Assembly (NCBI GenBank): GCA_964574815.1
Contig: CAZNPL010000026.1
Span: 1 to 64,000 of the forward strand
Direction: 5' to 3'
Source of the DNA: CAZNPL01 sp964574815
GTDB lineage: Bacteria > Planctomycetota > Phycisphaerae > UBA1845
Length of the DNA: 64,000 nucleotides
Program-made: the position numbers and the translations under genes
Part shown: piece by piece, positions 52,972-61,293 of the stretch
Layout of the letters: each line of letters begins with the position of its first letter
Numbering within the stretch: position 1 is the first letter of the stretch
Notes under the pieces: model-generated
Database searches by the model: none
What the model saw: the letters and a program-made list of their open reading frames with translations, nothing else
Told to the model about the DNA's origin: nothing

Positions 52972-54150
52972 TTACCCTTCCGACCGCGCCGCCTGGAGGC
53001 CCGGCGGTAGCTGCCCCGGCATGTCCTCCTCGAGCTCCAGCTTGAGCGACAGGAACTTCAACAAATCCTTAAGCGTCAGCGTGCCCCGCAGCTTGCCCCC
53101 TTCGACCACCATCAGCCTCGAGGCCCCGTCACGCTGCATCTTCTTCAACGCCTTCACCGCGTCCGCGCCCGCCTCGATCGTGTTCTCGTCCGAGCACGTG
53201 TGGGCCACGTCACGCACGACCCGCTCTTCCCATTGATCGCGAGGCACCTCCCGGATCTCGCGTGAGGTGATGCAGCCCACCAGCGCGCCGTTCTCGGTCA
53301 CCGGGAACATCCGGTGGTGATGCTGGTACATGTAGTTCTCCACGACGTCCCTGATGGTAGCCGTCGGCGGAACCGTGATGGGCTCGGTCGCCATAAACTG
53401 CCGCACCGGTTCTCCTTCCAGCACTCGGCGAACCAGCAATTGCTGATAGGACGACTGCGCCGCGCCACGCAGAAAAAGCCCGATCAAGACCCACCAGATG
53501 CCACCTATCAGGTTACCCGTCACGATGCTCAACACGCCCAGCACGATCAGCATCACGCCGAAACCCATTCCGATCCGCGATGTCGTGCGGGTAGCCTGTT
53601 TCAAATTGTTCTTCGCCTTCCACAACGCCGAACGCAGAACACGCCCGCCGTCGAGCGGAAACGCCGGAATCAGGTTGAACACCACCAGCACCACGTTCAT
53701 GATGCCCACGTACGACAGCACACCCGTCACAGGCTTGGGCCAGTTCAGCGTGTTACCCGCCGCCGCCGCCCCCAGACAGATCGCCCCGATCAGCACACTG
53801 GTAATCGGGCCGGCGATCGCGACCTGAAACTCGGCCTTCGCCGTCGGCGGCTCCTCGCTCATCTCCGCCACTCCGCCGAAAATGAAAAGCGTGATCCCCT
53901 TCATCGGCATGCCGTGCCGCCGGGCCACCAGAGAGTGACCGAACTCATGCGCCACGATCGACGCGAACAGCCCAAGCGCCGCGATCGTCCCCATCGTCCA
54001 GTACTGAGCCTTGGTCATGTCCGGAAACTGGGCCGGAAACAGGCCGGCCGCCAGGGACCAACTCAGCAGCAGAAAAATCAACACCCAGCTCAGGTCGACC
54101 CGCACCGGGAATCCGAACAACGAAAATAGCTTTATGCCCTTACCGAACAT
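52972..54150 (-). CDS. Site-2 protease (M50) with CBS domain pair
   Basis: 392 residues. Six or so membrane segments contain the metalloprotease motif His68-Glu69-x2-His72 (VAHEFGHS) and the distal NLIPAFPLDGGRVLR aspartate. Two CBS motifs (about 245-300 and 315-372) follow in the cytoplasm and could gate proteolysis by adenine nucleotides. S2P/FtsEX-independent intramembrane proteases release membrane-bound regulators; the target is unknown. No promoter module. Upstream is the divergent-looking gap before the proline-rich gene. Confidence 0.92.
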   Translation of the reverse strand: MFGKGIKLFSLFGFPVRVDLSWVLIFLLLSWSLAAGLFPAQFPDMTKAQYWTMGTIAALGLFASIVAHEFGHSLVARRHGMPMKGITLFIFGGVAEMSEEPPTAKAEFQVAIAGPITSVLIGAICLGAAAAGNTLNWPKPVTGVLSYVGIMNVVLVVFNLIPAFPLDGGRVLRSALWKAKNNLKQATRTTSRIGMGFGVMLIVLGVLSIVTGNLIGGIWWVLIGLFLRGAAQSSYQQLLVRRVLEGEPVRQFMATEPITVPPTATIRDVVENYMYQHHHRMFPVTENGALVGCITSREIREVPRDQWEERVVRDVAHTCSDENTIEAGADAVKALKKMQRDGASRLMVVEGGKLRGTLTLKDLLKFLSLKLELEEDMPGQLPPGLQAARSEG

Positions 54151-54278
54151 GTCTGTTTACCTGCTCGTCTGTCGTTCGTGATGTCATCTTGCCCCGCGAG
54201 ACCGTGCCGAGCCGCCGCATCCGCCTCGGCGCACGACCTCACGTGAAGATGAGATCGCGCCGAAATGGACGTAGTTCC

Positions 54279-54569
54279 TCAGATCGCGTTCGTTCCTGCA
54301 CTAACACCCCCCGCCTCGGCCGGCGGCTTCGTCGGAGGCTGCTTCGGAACGGGCGGATCTTTCGGCGGCCGACGATCAGGCCGCGGAGGATTCTCACGAC
54401 GAGGCGGCGTCGGCGGATCCTTCGGCGGCGGATTCTCGGGAGCAGGCCGCGGCGTCGGCAGCTCGCGCTCCGGCGGCTTCTTCTTCGGCTCTTCCGGCTC
54501 CGACTGAGCAACCGCCCGGCCCCTCACACTCAGCGCCGCGCGAATCTTCTCAAAACGTCTCATCTTCAT
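54279..54569 (-). CDS. Short proline-rich protein
   Basis: 96 residues if ATG 54569 is the start (GTG 54596 is the alternative). The first 20 residues are basic (MKMRRFEKIRAALSVRGR); the rest is a Pro/Lys/Glu/Arg repeat-like stretch (KPPERELPTPRPAPENPPPK) expected to be extended or disordered. No family recognised. Low-complexity sequence alone would be doubtful, but a full promoter module in correct orientation ends about 34 bp upstream, which raises the likelihood of a real gene. Confidence 0.55.
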   Translation of the reverse strand: MKMRRFEKIRAALSVRGRAVAQSEPEEPKKKPPERELPTPRPAPENPPPKDPPTPPRRENPPRPDRRPPKDPPVPKQPPTKPPAEAGGVSAGTNAI

Positions 54570-54602
54570 ACCAAGTTGTCGCGTTTCTCTTTCCACGCCG
54601 GT

Positions 54603-54655
54603 AGCATCCCACCTCAGGCTGACAAGAGCGTGAATTCAACATGACCGATTCGTCA
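54603..54655 (-). promoter_or_regulatory. Shared promoter module upstream of the proline-rich gene
   Basis: TGACG at 0, GTCA at 10, TCA at 22, TCAG at 33, -10 GATGCT at 47, minus strand. The -10 hexamer is the same as at 55827. Confidence 0.6.
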
Positions 54656-54716
54656 GGTTAACCCATCGCGCCCGACAGCCCCGATATTGACCTTTAAAGC
54701 GGCTGAAATCCTCTGT

Positions 54717-55754
54717 ATGACCGACTTTTCGGCACTGCCGCTGGAAGCATTGATCGCGATATTCGCCGTGTGCGCCGTGGTGATCGGCGTGTTTGGCACC
54801 CGCCTGGCCCATTTGGCCGACAGGCTCGCCGACGCCACGGGACTCGGTGAAGCGGTATTCGGCGCCGTCTTCCTCGGCGCCAGCACTTCGCTCCCGGGCA
54901 TTGTCACGTCAACTTCCGCCGCGCTCGACGGACACGCCGACCTGGCCTTCAGCAACGCCCTCGGCGGCATCGCCGCCCAGACGGTCTTCCTCGCCATCGC
55001 CGATATGTTCTACCGAAAGGCCAACCTCGAGCACGCCGCCGCCTCCGTCCCAAACATGATGCTGGGCGCCCTCCTGCTCATCCTGCTCATGGCCGTCCTC
55101 GTGTTCATGAACGCGCCCGCCGTCGAAGTATGGAGCGTCCATCCCGCGTCGCTCCTTCTCGTGCTGACCTACCTGTTGGGCATCCGCATGATCGCCGCCG
55201 CGCGTGGAGCCTCCACCTGGCGCGCCGCCCGCACCCCCGAGACGGTCCTCGACGTCCCCGAGAAGGCCGTTCCCGTCGCGCGCCGCCAGGTCTTCCGTTA
55301 CTGGCTCTGGTTCGGCGTATTCGCGGCACTGCTGGCCATCGCCGGACACATCCTCGCCCGCACGGGCGTGGCCTTCTCATTCAAGACCGGAATCTCCGAG
55401 ACCGTCATCGGCGGGTTCTTCACCGCAGTCGCCACCTCCCTTCCGGAGTTGGTGACCTCCGTCGCAGCGGTTCGAAAAGGCGCGCTCACACTGGCCGTCG
55501 GCGACATCATCGGCGGCAACAGCTTCGACGTGCTCTTCGTTGCCGTGGCCGACGTCGCCTATCGCAAAGGCTCCATCTACCACGCCTTGTACGACCGCCA
55601 GGAATTCATCGTCGCCCTCGCGGCTTTGTTGACCGCCGTCCTCCTGCTCGGCCTGCTCCGCCGCGAAAAACGCGGAATCGCAAGCATCGGATTCGAAAGC
55701 TTCTTCATCCTGATCCTCTACTGCGCCGGCCTTATCATTCTGGCCTCGTGCTAG
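54717..55754 (+). CDS. CaCA-family cation exchanger
   Basis: 345 residues, about ten membrane helices in two inverted halves. The alpha repeats are FLGASTSLPGIVTSTSAAL and TAVATSLPELVTSVAA, the ion-binding signature of Na+/Ca2+ exchangers. Both repeats have serine-threonine-rich cores; the first has Gly rather than Glu after the proline, so ion choice may differ. ATG 54717 is used, although the RBS is weak; TTG 54687 is an alternative. Confidence 0.85.
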   Translation: MTDFSALPLEALIAIFAVCAVVIGVFGTRLAHLADRLADATGLGEAVFGAVFLGASTSLPGIVTSTSAALDGHADLAFSNALGGIAAQTVFLAIADMFYRKANLEHAAASVPNMMLGALLLILLMAVLVFMNAPAVEVWSVHPASLLLVLTYLLGIRMIAAARGASTWRAARTPETVLDVPEKAVPVARRQVFRYWLWFGVFAALLAIAGHILARTGVAFSFKTGISETVIGGFFTAVATSLPELVTSVAAVRKGALTLAVGDIIGGNSFDVLFVAVADVAYRKGSIYHALYDRQEFIVALAALLTAVLLLGLLRREKRGIASIGFESFFILILYCAGLIILASC

Positions 55755-55779
55755 ACGCCGGACCTGCGATTCAGCCCCA

Positions 55780-55832
55780 TGACAGCTAATTCAGCCCGAA
55801 TACATCGCCTTTTCAGCATCGAACATGATGCT
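55780..55832 (+). promoter_or_regulatory. Shared promoter module upstream of the small protein-PP2C pair
   Basis: TGACA at 0, TTCA at 10, ACA at 22, TCAG at 33, -10 GATGCT at 47. It lies 110 bp before the ATG at 55943. Confidence 0.6.
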
Positions 55833-55942
55833 TATATTGGGTTGTGTCGGCCGGTAACTTGACCACGCTCGTGTGAGCAAGCTCCTCTAATCCGGGCGGC
55901 CGGCACGAGCAGCGAAACGCCGCAACCGAGGTAAGCTCAGCA

Positions 55943-56233
55943 ATGACCGCATCCAACGCAAACGCCGATGAAAAAGCCATCGAGACCATACGCGAAAAGT
56001 TCGGCTCAACCTGGGAATCCACCTATTCCCAGGGCAAGGAGTCCATCACCCTCGAGCTCACCCAGACGCTCGGCCTTCGACGCGAACAGGCCGTGGAATT
56101 AATCGACAGGCTGGAAAAGGACGGCAAACTGACCTTCTCGAGCGAAACGCCAGGGGGAACCGGCTCATCAACAGGACGGCCTGCAACATCCTCATCGGGC
56201 CTTCCCCCGCTCGGCCAGTGGAACGTGGGCTGA
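55943..56233 (+). CDS. Small hypothetical protein upstream of PP2C
   Basis: 96 residues, not recognised. The first 65 are helical, with a winged-helix-like element (LELTQTLGLRREQAVELIDRL, then KDGKLTFSS); the tail is Ser/Thr/Gly/Pro-rich and disordered. It is 22 bp upstream of the phosphatase gene, same strand, and headed by a promoter module, so the two form an operon. Confidence 0.7.
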   Translation: MTASNANADEKAIETIREKFGSTWESTYSQGKESITLELTQTLGLRREQAVELIDRLEKDGKLTFSSETPGGTGSSTGRPATSSSGLPPLGQWNVG

Positions 56234-56255
56234 GTCCGGGTTTTCGGAGTCCCCA

Positions 56256-57110
56256 ATGAGCAACGCGCGACCCATCGACTGCTCCGGACTCACCGATGTG
56301 GGCCGAGAGCGTGACGTCAACGAAGATCAGTTTCTTATTGCCGACATTCGCCAATCCAAAACGGCTCGAGCCTCCAGCCTCTCACCCGAGGACCAAACCC
56401 AAGTGTTCGGCGATACCGAGGGGAAGCTTTTTGTAGTTGCCGATGGTATCGGCGGACACGCCGCCGGGCAGCGCGCCAGCACAATCGCCGTCGAAACGGT
56501 ACTCGACTACCTGGCCAGTATTGCGCCGTCGATTCTGAGCCCCGGCGGGTCCCCCAACGACCAGCTCGAGGAGGAACTGAAGAAGGCCATCCAGCGGTGC
56601 CAGGACGTGATTGAATCGGAAACGTCCGCCATGCCCCAACGCACGGGCATGGGCACGACGCTTACCATGTCGTACGTCGTCTGGCCCTTGTTGTACGTGG
56701 CCCACGCAGGGGACAGCCGTTGCTACCTGCTGCGAGGGAACGAGCTGCAGCGCATTACGCGGGATCACACTGTAGGACAGGAGATGCTCGAGGCTGGAAC
56801 GCTTTCGCCGGCTCAGGCCGAGCGTTCCTATATGAGCAACATGCTCTGGAACACGGTCGGCGGAGGATCTTCGGATTTGGCGCCGGAGGTTTACACGGTG
56901 ACGCTCGAGCCGCGCGACGTCATCCTCCTGTGCACAGACGGCCTCACCAACCACGTCTCGGAGGACGAGATCGCAGAAATGCTGGCGGCCGACGATCCGG
57001 CTGAACAGATCTGCCGCAACCTCGTCGATGCGGCCAACGACGGCGGCGGCTCCGACAATATCACCACCGTAGTGGTCCGGATCCTCGAAGGCACCCAGGG
57101 TGATGCCTGA
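56256..57110 (+). CDS. PP2C-type serine/threonine phosphatase
   Basis: 284 residues, soluble, a complete PP2C domain. Metal and active-site motifs are in order: RDVNEDQF, VADGIGGHAAG, GMGTTLTM, AHAGDSRCY, CTDGLTNH and GGSDNITTVVV. Such enzymes reverse Hanks-type kinase phosphorylation or act in partner-switching with STAS proteins such as the one at 31336-31746. No serine/threonine kinase gene is in the window. ATG 56256 fits the family start. Confidence 0.93.
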   Translation: MSNARPIDCSGLTDVGRERDVNEDQFLIADIRQSKTARASSLSPEDQTQVFGDTEGKLFVVADGIGGHAAGQRASTIAVETVLDYLASIAPSILSPGGSPNDQLEEELKKAIQRCQDVIESETSAMPQRTGMGTTLTMSYVVWPLLYVAHAGDSRCYLLRGNELQRITRDHTVGQEMLEAGTLSPAQAERSYMSNMLWNTVGGGSSDLAPEVYTVTLEPRDVILLCTDGLTNHVSEDEIAEMLAADDPAEQICRNLVDAANDGGGSDNITTVVVRILEGTQGDA

Positions 57111-57356
57111 GCCGAAACCATGGCGTGACCAATTCGTTCGCCGGTCTCCGCCACTGCCGGACGCCCACGGTGGCGCTGATGTCGCGATCGCATCAAGGGC
57201 GCCTCGTTCCGCGATCGGCTTACCAAGGTCGTTCCAATCCCCCCAGCTTATCGTGGTCGCCTCGCGGCGCGTGAGATTAGGAAACTGACGGGGAGCCCCC
57301 CTCAACACCTGGTTTATAAGCCGCATCGGCAGACCTTACTCCACCCTAAAGTTGGC

Positions 57357-57385
57357 TTGCCGATTTCCAGTCCCGCTGGTATCCT
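57357..57385 (+). promoter_or_regulatory. Sigma-70-like promoter of the response regulator
   Basis: TTGCCG (57357-57362), 17-bp spacer, TATCCT (57380-57385), 24 bp before the ATG at 57410. This gene has a standard -35/-10 pair and no copy of the shared module, unlike the genes around it. Confidence 0.5.
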
Positions 57386-57409
57386 TGTAAGCGGTTGGAG
57401 GAACCGGAC

Positions 57410-58093
57410 ATGCGCTTTCTTGTCATCGAAGACAACGACCGCCTGGCCGAGCAGGTTCGCAAGATCATCGAGGAGCAGTCGTACGAAGTGCACGTGACCG
57501 CCTCCGGGCGCGAGGGCGAGCAGAAGGCCGCCCGCGAGTCATTCGACCTCATCATTCTGGATCTCATGCTCCCCGACTACGACGGCGTCCAGCTCTGTCG
57601 GAACCTCCGCCGGAGGAAAATCGCCACCCCCATTCTGATGCTGACCGCGCTCTCCTCAACCGAGGACAAGGTGGAGGGACTCAACGCCGGAGCGGACGAT
57701 TACCTCCCCAAACCGTTCGAACCCGAGGAACTCCTGGCCCGCGTCAGGGCGCTGCTTCGGCGGGCGCAGCCGTCAGAGAGCACGGTCCTGTCCTTCGAAG
57801 ACCTGGAGATGGATTTGGTGAAGCGCAAAGTCTCCCGCGCCGGCAAGCCCATCGACCTCACCGCCAAGGAGTTCGCGCTGCTGGAGTACCTCCTGCGCAA
57901 CCCGGATAGGGTGCTCACACGCACCAACATCGCCGAACGAGTCTGGGGTCTGCTGTTCGAGGAGGAGAGCAACGTCATCGAAGTGTACGTATCCCGCGTC
58001 CGACGAAAGGTCGATAAGGACTTCGAAAAGCAGCTCATTCACACGGTGATCGGGACCGGCTACGTCCTCAGTGCGGATCGCCCCGCGCTCTAG
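57410..58093 (+). CDS. OmpR/PhoB-family response regulator
   Basis: 227 residues. Receiver domain with acidic pocket Glu8-Asp9, phospho-acceptor Asp51 (LIILDLMLPD), Thr and Lys switch residues (LMLTALSS, YLPKPF). C-terminal winged-helix DNA-binding domain of Trans_reg_C type (DLTAKEFALLEYLLRN, VYVSRVRRKVD, TVIGTGYVL). Such proteins bind tandem repeats about 11 bp apart near the -35 position. GGAGGA lies 7 nt before the ATG. The kinase gene follows after a hairpin element. It is the only full DNA-binding regulator in the window and thus a candidate for the shared module. Confidence 0.93.
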   Translation: MRFLVIEDNDRLAEQVRKIIEEQSYEVHVTASGREGEQKAARESFDLIILDLMLPDYDGVQLCRNLRRRKIATPILMLTALSSTEDKVEGLNAGADDYLPKPFEPEELLARVRALLRRAQPSESTVLSFEDLEMDLVKRKVSRAGKPIDLTAKEFALLEYLLRNPDRVLTRTNIAERVWGLLFEEESNVIEVYVSRVRRKVDKDFEKQLIHTVIGTGYVLSADRPAL

Positions 58094-58120
58094 AGCCAAT
58101 CCCGATGCTTTTAATGAGTC

Positions 58121-58236
58121 GTGATGAGTGCCACTGGCGGCTTGTCCGCGCCGAGCGCGGGTGCCATGGGCAAGCGGCGCCGCCAGGGGCGGCGGAGCTT
58201 GCCCGTGCGTTTTTTGTATCCAGTGTTGCCCATCAC
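58121..58236. repeat. 116-bp nested palindromic element between regulator and kinase
   Basis: Outer imperfect 17-bp arms (58121-58137 and 58220-58236, 13 of 17 pairing) enclose a perfect 8-bp stem GGGCAAGC (58168-58175) / GCTTGCCC (58197-58204) with an inner CCGCC/GGCGG pair. It contains GGGTGCCATGGGCA (58159-58172), also found at 6569-6582. Layout resembles a small non-autonomous palindromic mobile element; no transposase is in the window. Confidence 0.5.
58168..58215 (+). terminator. Hairpin plus T-run downstream of the response regulator
   Basis: The GGGCAAGC/GCTTGCCC stem is followed by GTGCG and then six T residues (58210-58215). It would act as a factor-independent terminator or attenuator between the response regulator and the histidine kinase gene. 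Confidence 0.6.
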
Positions 58237-58296
58237 ACTCGTCTCGGCATGCTAAGGGCCAACGACGACTTGTCCGCGCGTCGGAGAGCAGATCAG

Positions 58297-59073
58297 ATGG
58301 CTGAGCACGAAACGAGGAACACCGGAAACGAGGCGTCTGACAGACTCCAGCAACAGCATTCCCACTGGGAGCAGTTCATATCGACCTTTGCCCACGAATT
58401 GAAAGCACCGCTGGCCGTCCTGGTCGGCGACGCTCAGACCCTTCGCCGGCAGGAGCCCCGACAAGACGGAGTCAGTGGATTCGTCGAGACCGTCGAGAGA
58501 GAATCGCGGAAACTCCTCCGCTCGATAGAAGCCTTTGGCGCCTTGGCCGGAGCCAGGGCCCGCGAATGCCTCCCGGCGACGACCGACGTCTCGCTTGAAG
58601 ATACTGCCCTCACCTCGGTACAGGCGTGCCGGCCGCTCGCCGACGAGAGGGGGATCCGGATTCTTCCAAACTTCGACGCAACCGACGGCATCGAGGAGCC
58701 ACACGTCGCGGGCGATCCCGACCTGCTGCGCGTCATGGTGGAAAACCTCATTGAAAACGCGATCGGGCGCTCTCACCCGAACGACACGGTGCAAGTAAGC
58801 GTCACCTCCTCCCCAACGCATGCCACCATAACGGTTCGCGACGGGGGACCTCATATCCCGACCGAGCAATTGAGCCAGGTGTTCGACGCCTTCGACCCAT
58901 TCGCGACACGGAGCCGCCGCGGACCGATCTCCGCACTGCCTCTGGCCGTGGTGAAAGCCGTCGCAGGCCTGCACGGTGGTAAAGCAACGGCCGCAAACAC
59001 TTCCGACGCGGGATGCGAGTTCACTGTCGGTCTGCCCACCAGCACGGCGTCTCAGTCCCGGCCCCCCGGATAA
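58297..59073 (+). CDS. Soluble histidine kinase, degenerate ATP-binding domain
   Basis: 258 residues, no membrane segment. H-box FAHELKAPLAVLVGD, N-box MVENLIENAIG, then VRDGGPHIP in place of DNGPGI and GPISALPLAVVKAV in place of the GxGLGL G2 box. It has no input domain beyond a short N-terminal coil. Likely partner of the response regulator upstream. ATG 58297 has GGAG 10 nt upstream; the open frame to 58105 runs through the palindromic element and is not coding. The damaged G boxes make kinase activity uncertain; it may be mainly a phosphatase or phosphotransfer protein. Confidence 0.8.
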   Translation: MAEHETRNTGNEASDRLQQQHSHWEQFISTFAHELKAPLAVLVGDAQTLRRQEPRQDGVSGFVETVERESRKLLRSIEAFGALAGARARECLPATTDVSLEDTALTSVQACRPLADERGIRILPNFDATDGIEEPHVAGDPDLLRVMVENLIENAIGRSHPNDTVQVSVTSSPTHATITVRDGGPHIPTEQLSQVFDAFDPFATRSRRGPISALPLAVVKAVAGLHGGKATAANTSDAGCEFTVGLPTSTASQSRPPG

Positions 59074-59376
59074 CCCGCCAACGCCACTGCGAAAAACACG
59101 GCCGGCGGCGGATTTGCCCCCATGATTCATCGCGTGCACGCGGGACGAATCGCCTGTACAATGCCTTCGGCGATTCGAGACGGCATGGCGCCGGACGATA
59201 AGCGGACCGCAGGCCCGCTGGACCGATCCCTCCGGTGATAACGCTAATGTCAGGGAGCGTTCAGGCGTTGTTCAGAAAGGGCACCAAGCATACGCAATAT
59301 GCGTCCTGGACGCATCGAGGTCTCCGTATCAGCGTGAGGCTCGAGCGCCTCGGGCCGGATACAACGGAGGACATCC
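59074..59376. other. 303-bp intergenic region upstream of csbD-like gene
   Basis: Holds the promoter module at 59239-59291; no gene seen in the rest. Confidence 0.5.
59239..59291 (+). promoter_or_regulatory. Shared promoter module upstream of the CsbD-like gene and otsA
   Basis: TAACG at 0, GTCA at 10, TCA at 22, TCAG at 33, -10-like AAGCAT at 47 (CATACG two bases on is an alternative). Leader about 80 nt. Confidence 0.6.
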
Positions 59377-59574
59377 GTGCATCGCAACGAATTGAAAAGC
59401 CGCTGGGAACAGGTGGAGGCCGACGTCCGGCGGCGCTGGGACAAGCTGACCGACGGCGACCTTCAGGCGGCCAAGGGCGAGACCGAAGAGCTCGCCGCCC
59501 GAATACAGCAGAAATATGGTGTGACCCGGGAAGAAGCGAACCGGCAGATCGACGAATTCTGCAGCGCCTGCTGA
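59377..59574 (+). CDS. CsbD family stress protein
   Basis: 65 residues. The CsbD pattern is clear: LKSRWEQVEADVRRRWDKLT, DGDLQAAKGETEELAARIQQ, KYGVTREEANRQIDEF. CsbD proteins are small, soluble, abundant in general stress responses and of unknown mechanism. The start is GTG 59377 with GGAGG 6 nt upstream. otsA begins 119 bp downstream with no module of its own, so is probably read from the same promoter. Confidence 0.88.
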   Translation: MHRNELKSRWEQVEADVRRRWDKLTDGDLQAAKGETEELAARIQQKYGVTREEANRQIDEFCSAC

Positions 59575-59693
59575 ATACGCTTGGTGCGTATGCCATGCCC
59601 GGTGGTGTCTTGCGTGGAGTTGGATGTAAAGCACTTGCGAGCCAGCGGCTCCAGCGGGCGATCGCTACGACGACGAACTTCTGACCTGTAACC

Positions 59694-61289
59694 ATGGCCG
59701 ATGAATCATCTGATCTTGTGGTTGTCTCGAACCGCCTCCCCTGCGTGCTTGAGCAAAATGAAAGCGAACCCGGCGGCTGGGCGGTTCGCCCGGGCTCCGG
59801 CGGATTGATCACGGCCCTCGCTCCGGTCCTGCGGTCCCGCGGCGGCACATGGATCGGCTGGCCGGGAACGGTCGAGGAGGACGGCGTCGACGCAGAGCCC
59901 ATACTCGCCGGTGCGCACGACCAACTGGGGATTCACTTGCGCCCCGTCCCATTGTATCGAGAGGAAAAGCAGGACTTCTACGAAGGCTTCGCGAATCAGA
60001 TCGTTTGGCCGCTCTTTCACAGCCTGGATGAGCGGTGCCACTTCTTTCCGCGCTTCTGGAACGCGTATCAGACGGTGAACCGCAAGTTCGCCGGCGCCAT
60101 CCTGAAGTACGTCGGAACGGAAAGCCCCTTCATCTGGGTCCACGACTACCACCTCATGTTGGTCGCGGACGAGCTGCGCCGGGCAGGTGTCAAGTCCCGC
60201 ATCGCGCTGTTTTTGCACACGCCGTTTCCGCCGCCGGGCATGTTCCTGAAACTGCCCTGGCGTCAGCGCATCTTACAGGCGCTGCTCGCGTACGAGTTGA
60301 TCGGTTTCCAGACCATGGTCGACCGGCGCAGTTTCGTGGCCTGCCTGCGGGCACTCTGCCCGGAAAGCAGGGTGACCGGTCGCGGCCGCGTCCAAACGGT
60401 CACGACCGCTCAGAGCACGACGCGACTCGGCGCCTTTCCCATCAGCATCGATTTCGACGAATTCTCGAAGCAGGCCACCGCGGCCGAATCCGTCGCGCAC
60501 TACAACGAGCTCAAACAGGAGTACGCCGACCGCAAGCTGCTGTTGGGCGTCGATCGACTCGACTACACCAAGGGCATCCCGAACCGCCTGCGCGCCCTGC
60601 AGGACGCGCTCGAGCGATTTCCGGATCTGCGGCGAAAGATCACAATGGTCCAGATCGTCGTGCCAAGCCGCGAGGGCATCGGCGAGTATCGGGCTCTGCG
60701 CGAAGAGATCGAAGAACTCGTCGGACAGATCAACGGCAAGTTCACCGAGCCCGGCTGGGTCCCACTGCACTACGTCTTCCGGTCCGTCGAACGCGCAAAG
60801 CTGGTCGCCTTCTACCGACTGGCCGACGTGTGCCTGGTCACCCCGCTGAACGACGGAATGAACCTGGTGGCCAAGGAGTACTGTGCCTGCAACACGGACG
60901 AATCCGGCGCTCTGGTTCTCAGCGAATTCACCGGGGCCGCGGCCGAACTTCAACGGGGCGCAATCCTCGTGAACCCCTACGACTACGAAGGCACCGCCGA
61001 CGCGATCTACCGCGCGCTGACAATGCCCGCCGATGAGCGAAGCCTTCGCATGCGACGAATGCGGCAGCAACTTCGGCGGCACAACGTCTTCACATGGGTC
61101 GATTCGTTCCTGGCGGCCGGCACCAGGCGGATCGGTGAGGACGACGCCAAGACCGAGCCCGCCCATCCCACCGGTGCCGACTACGCCTCGGAACTGGCCG
61201 TGCACGCGCTGGTGGCCGAGCCCGACGCGGAGTCACGCGCCGATCCCGACTCCGAGGAGCCGGCCAGGGTCGAATCCCGTAGCGAGTGA
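59694..61289 (+). CDS. otsA: Trehalose-6-phosphate synthase
   Basis: 531 residues, GT20 family. Landmarks: VVSNRLP start, GGLITALAPVLR, HDYHLMLVADELR, GVDRLDYTKGIPNRLRAL with the phosphate-binding Arg and Lys, and TPLNDGMNLVAKEY near the end. It joins UDP-glucose (or another NDP-glucose) to glucose-6-phosphate. There is no otsB phosphatase domain fused or nearby. The last 60 residues are acidic and disordered. Trehalose protects against osmotic and desiccation stress. The RBS is weak. Confidence 0.95.
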   Translation: MADESSDLVVVSNRLPCVLEQNESEPGGWAVRPGSGGLITALAPVLRSRGGTWIGWPGTVEEDGVDAEPILAGAHDQLGIHLRPVPLYREEKQDFYEGFANQIVWPLFHSLDERCHFFPRFWNAYQTVNRKFAGAILKYVGTESPFIWVHDYHLMLVADELRRAGVKSRIALFLHTPFPPPGMFLKLPWRQRILQALLAYELIGFQTMVDRRSFVACLRALCPESRVTGRGRVQTVTTAQSTTRLGAFPISIDFDEFSKQATAAESVAHYNELKQEYADRKLLLGVDRLDYTKGIPNRLRALQDALERFPDLRRKITMVQIVVPSREGIGEYRALREEIEELVGQINGKFTEPGWVPLHYVFRSVERAKLVAFYRLADVCLVTPLNDGMNLVAKEYCACNTDESGALVLSEFTGAAAELQRGAILVNPYDYEGTADAIYRALTMPADERSLRMRRMRQQLRRHNVFTWVDSFLAAGTRRIGEDDAKTEPAHPTGADYASELAVHALVAEPDAESRADPDSEEPARVESRSE

Positions 61290-61293
61290 CAAC

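Noticed and set aside
54265..54507. Gly-rich rightward frame opposite the proline-rich gene
   Set aside because: Mirror of a proline-rich sequence; the minus strand has the promoter module.
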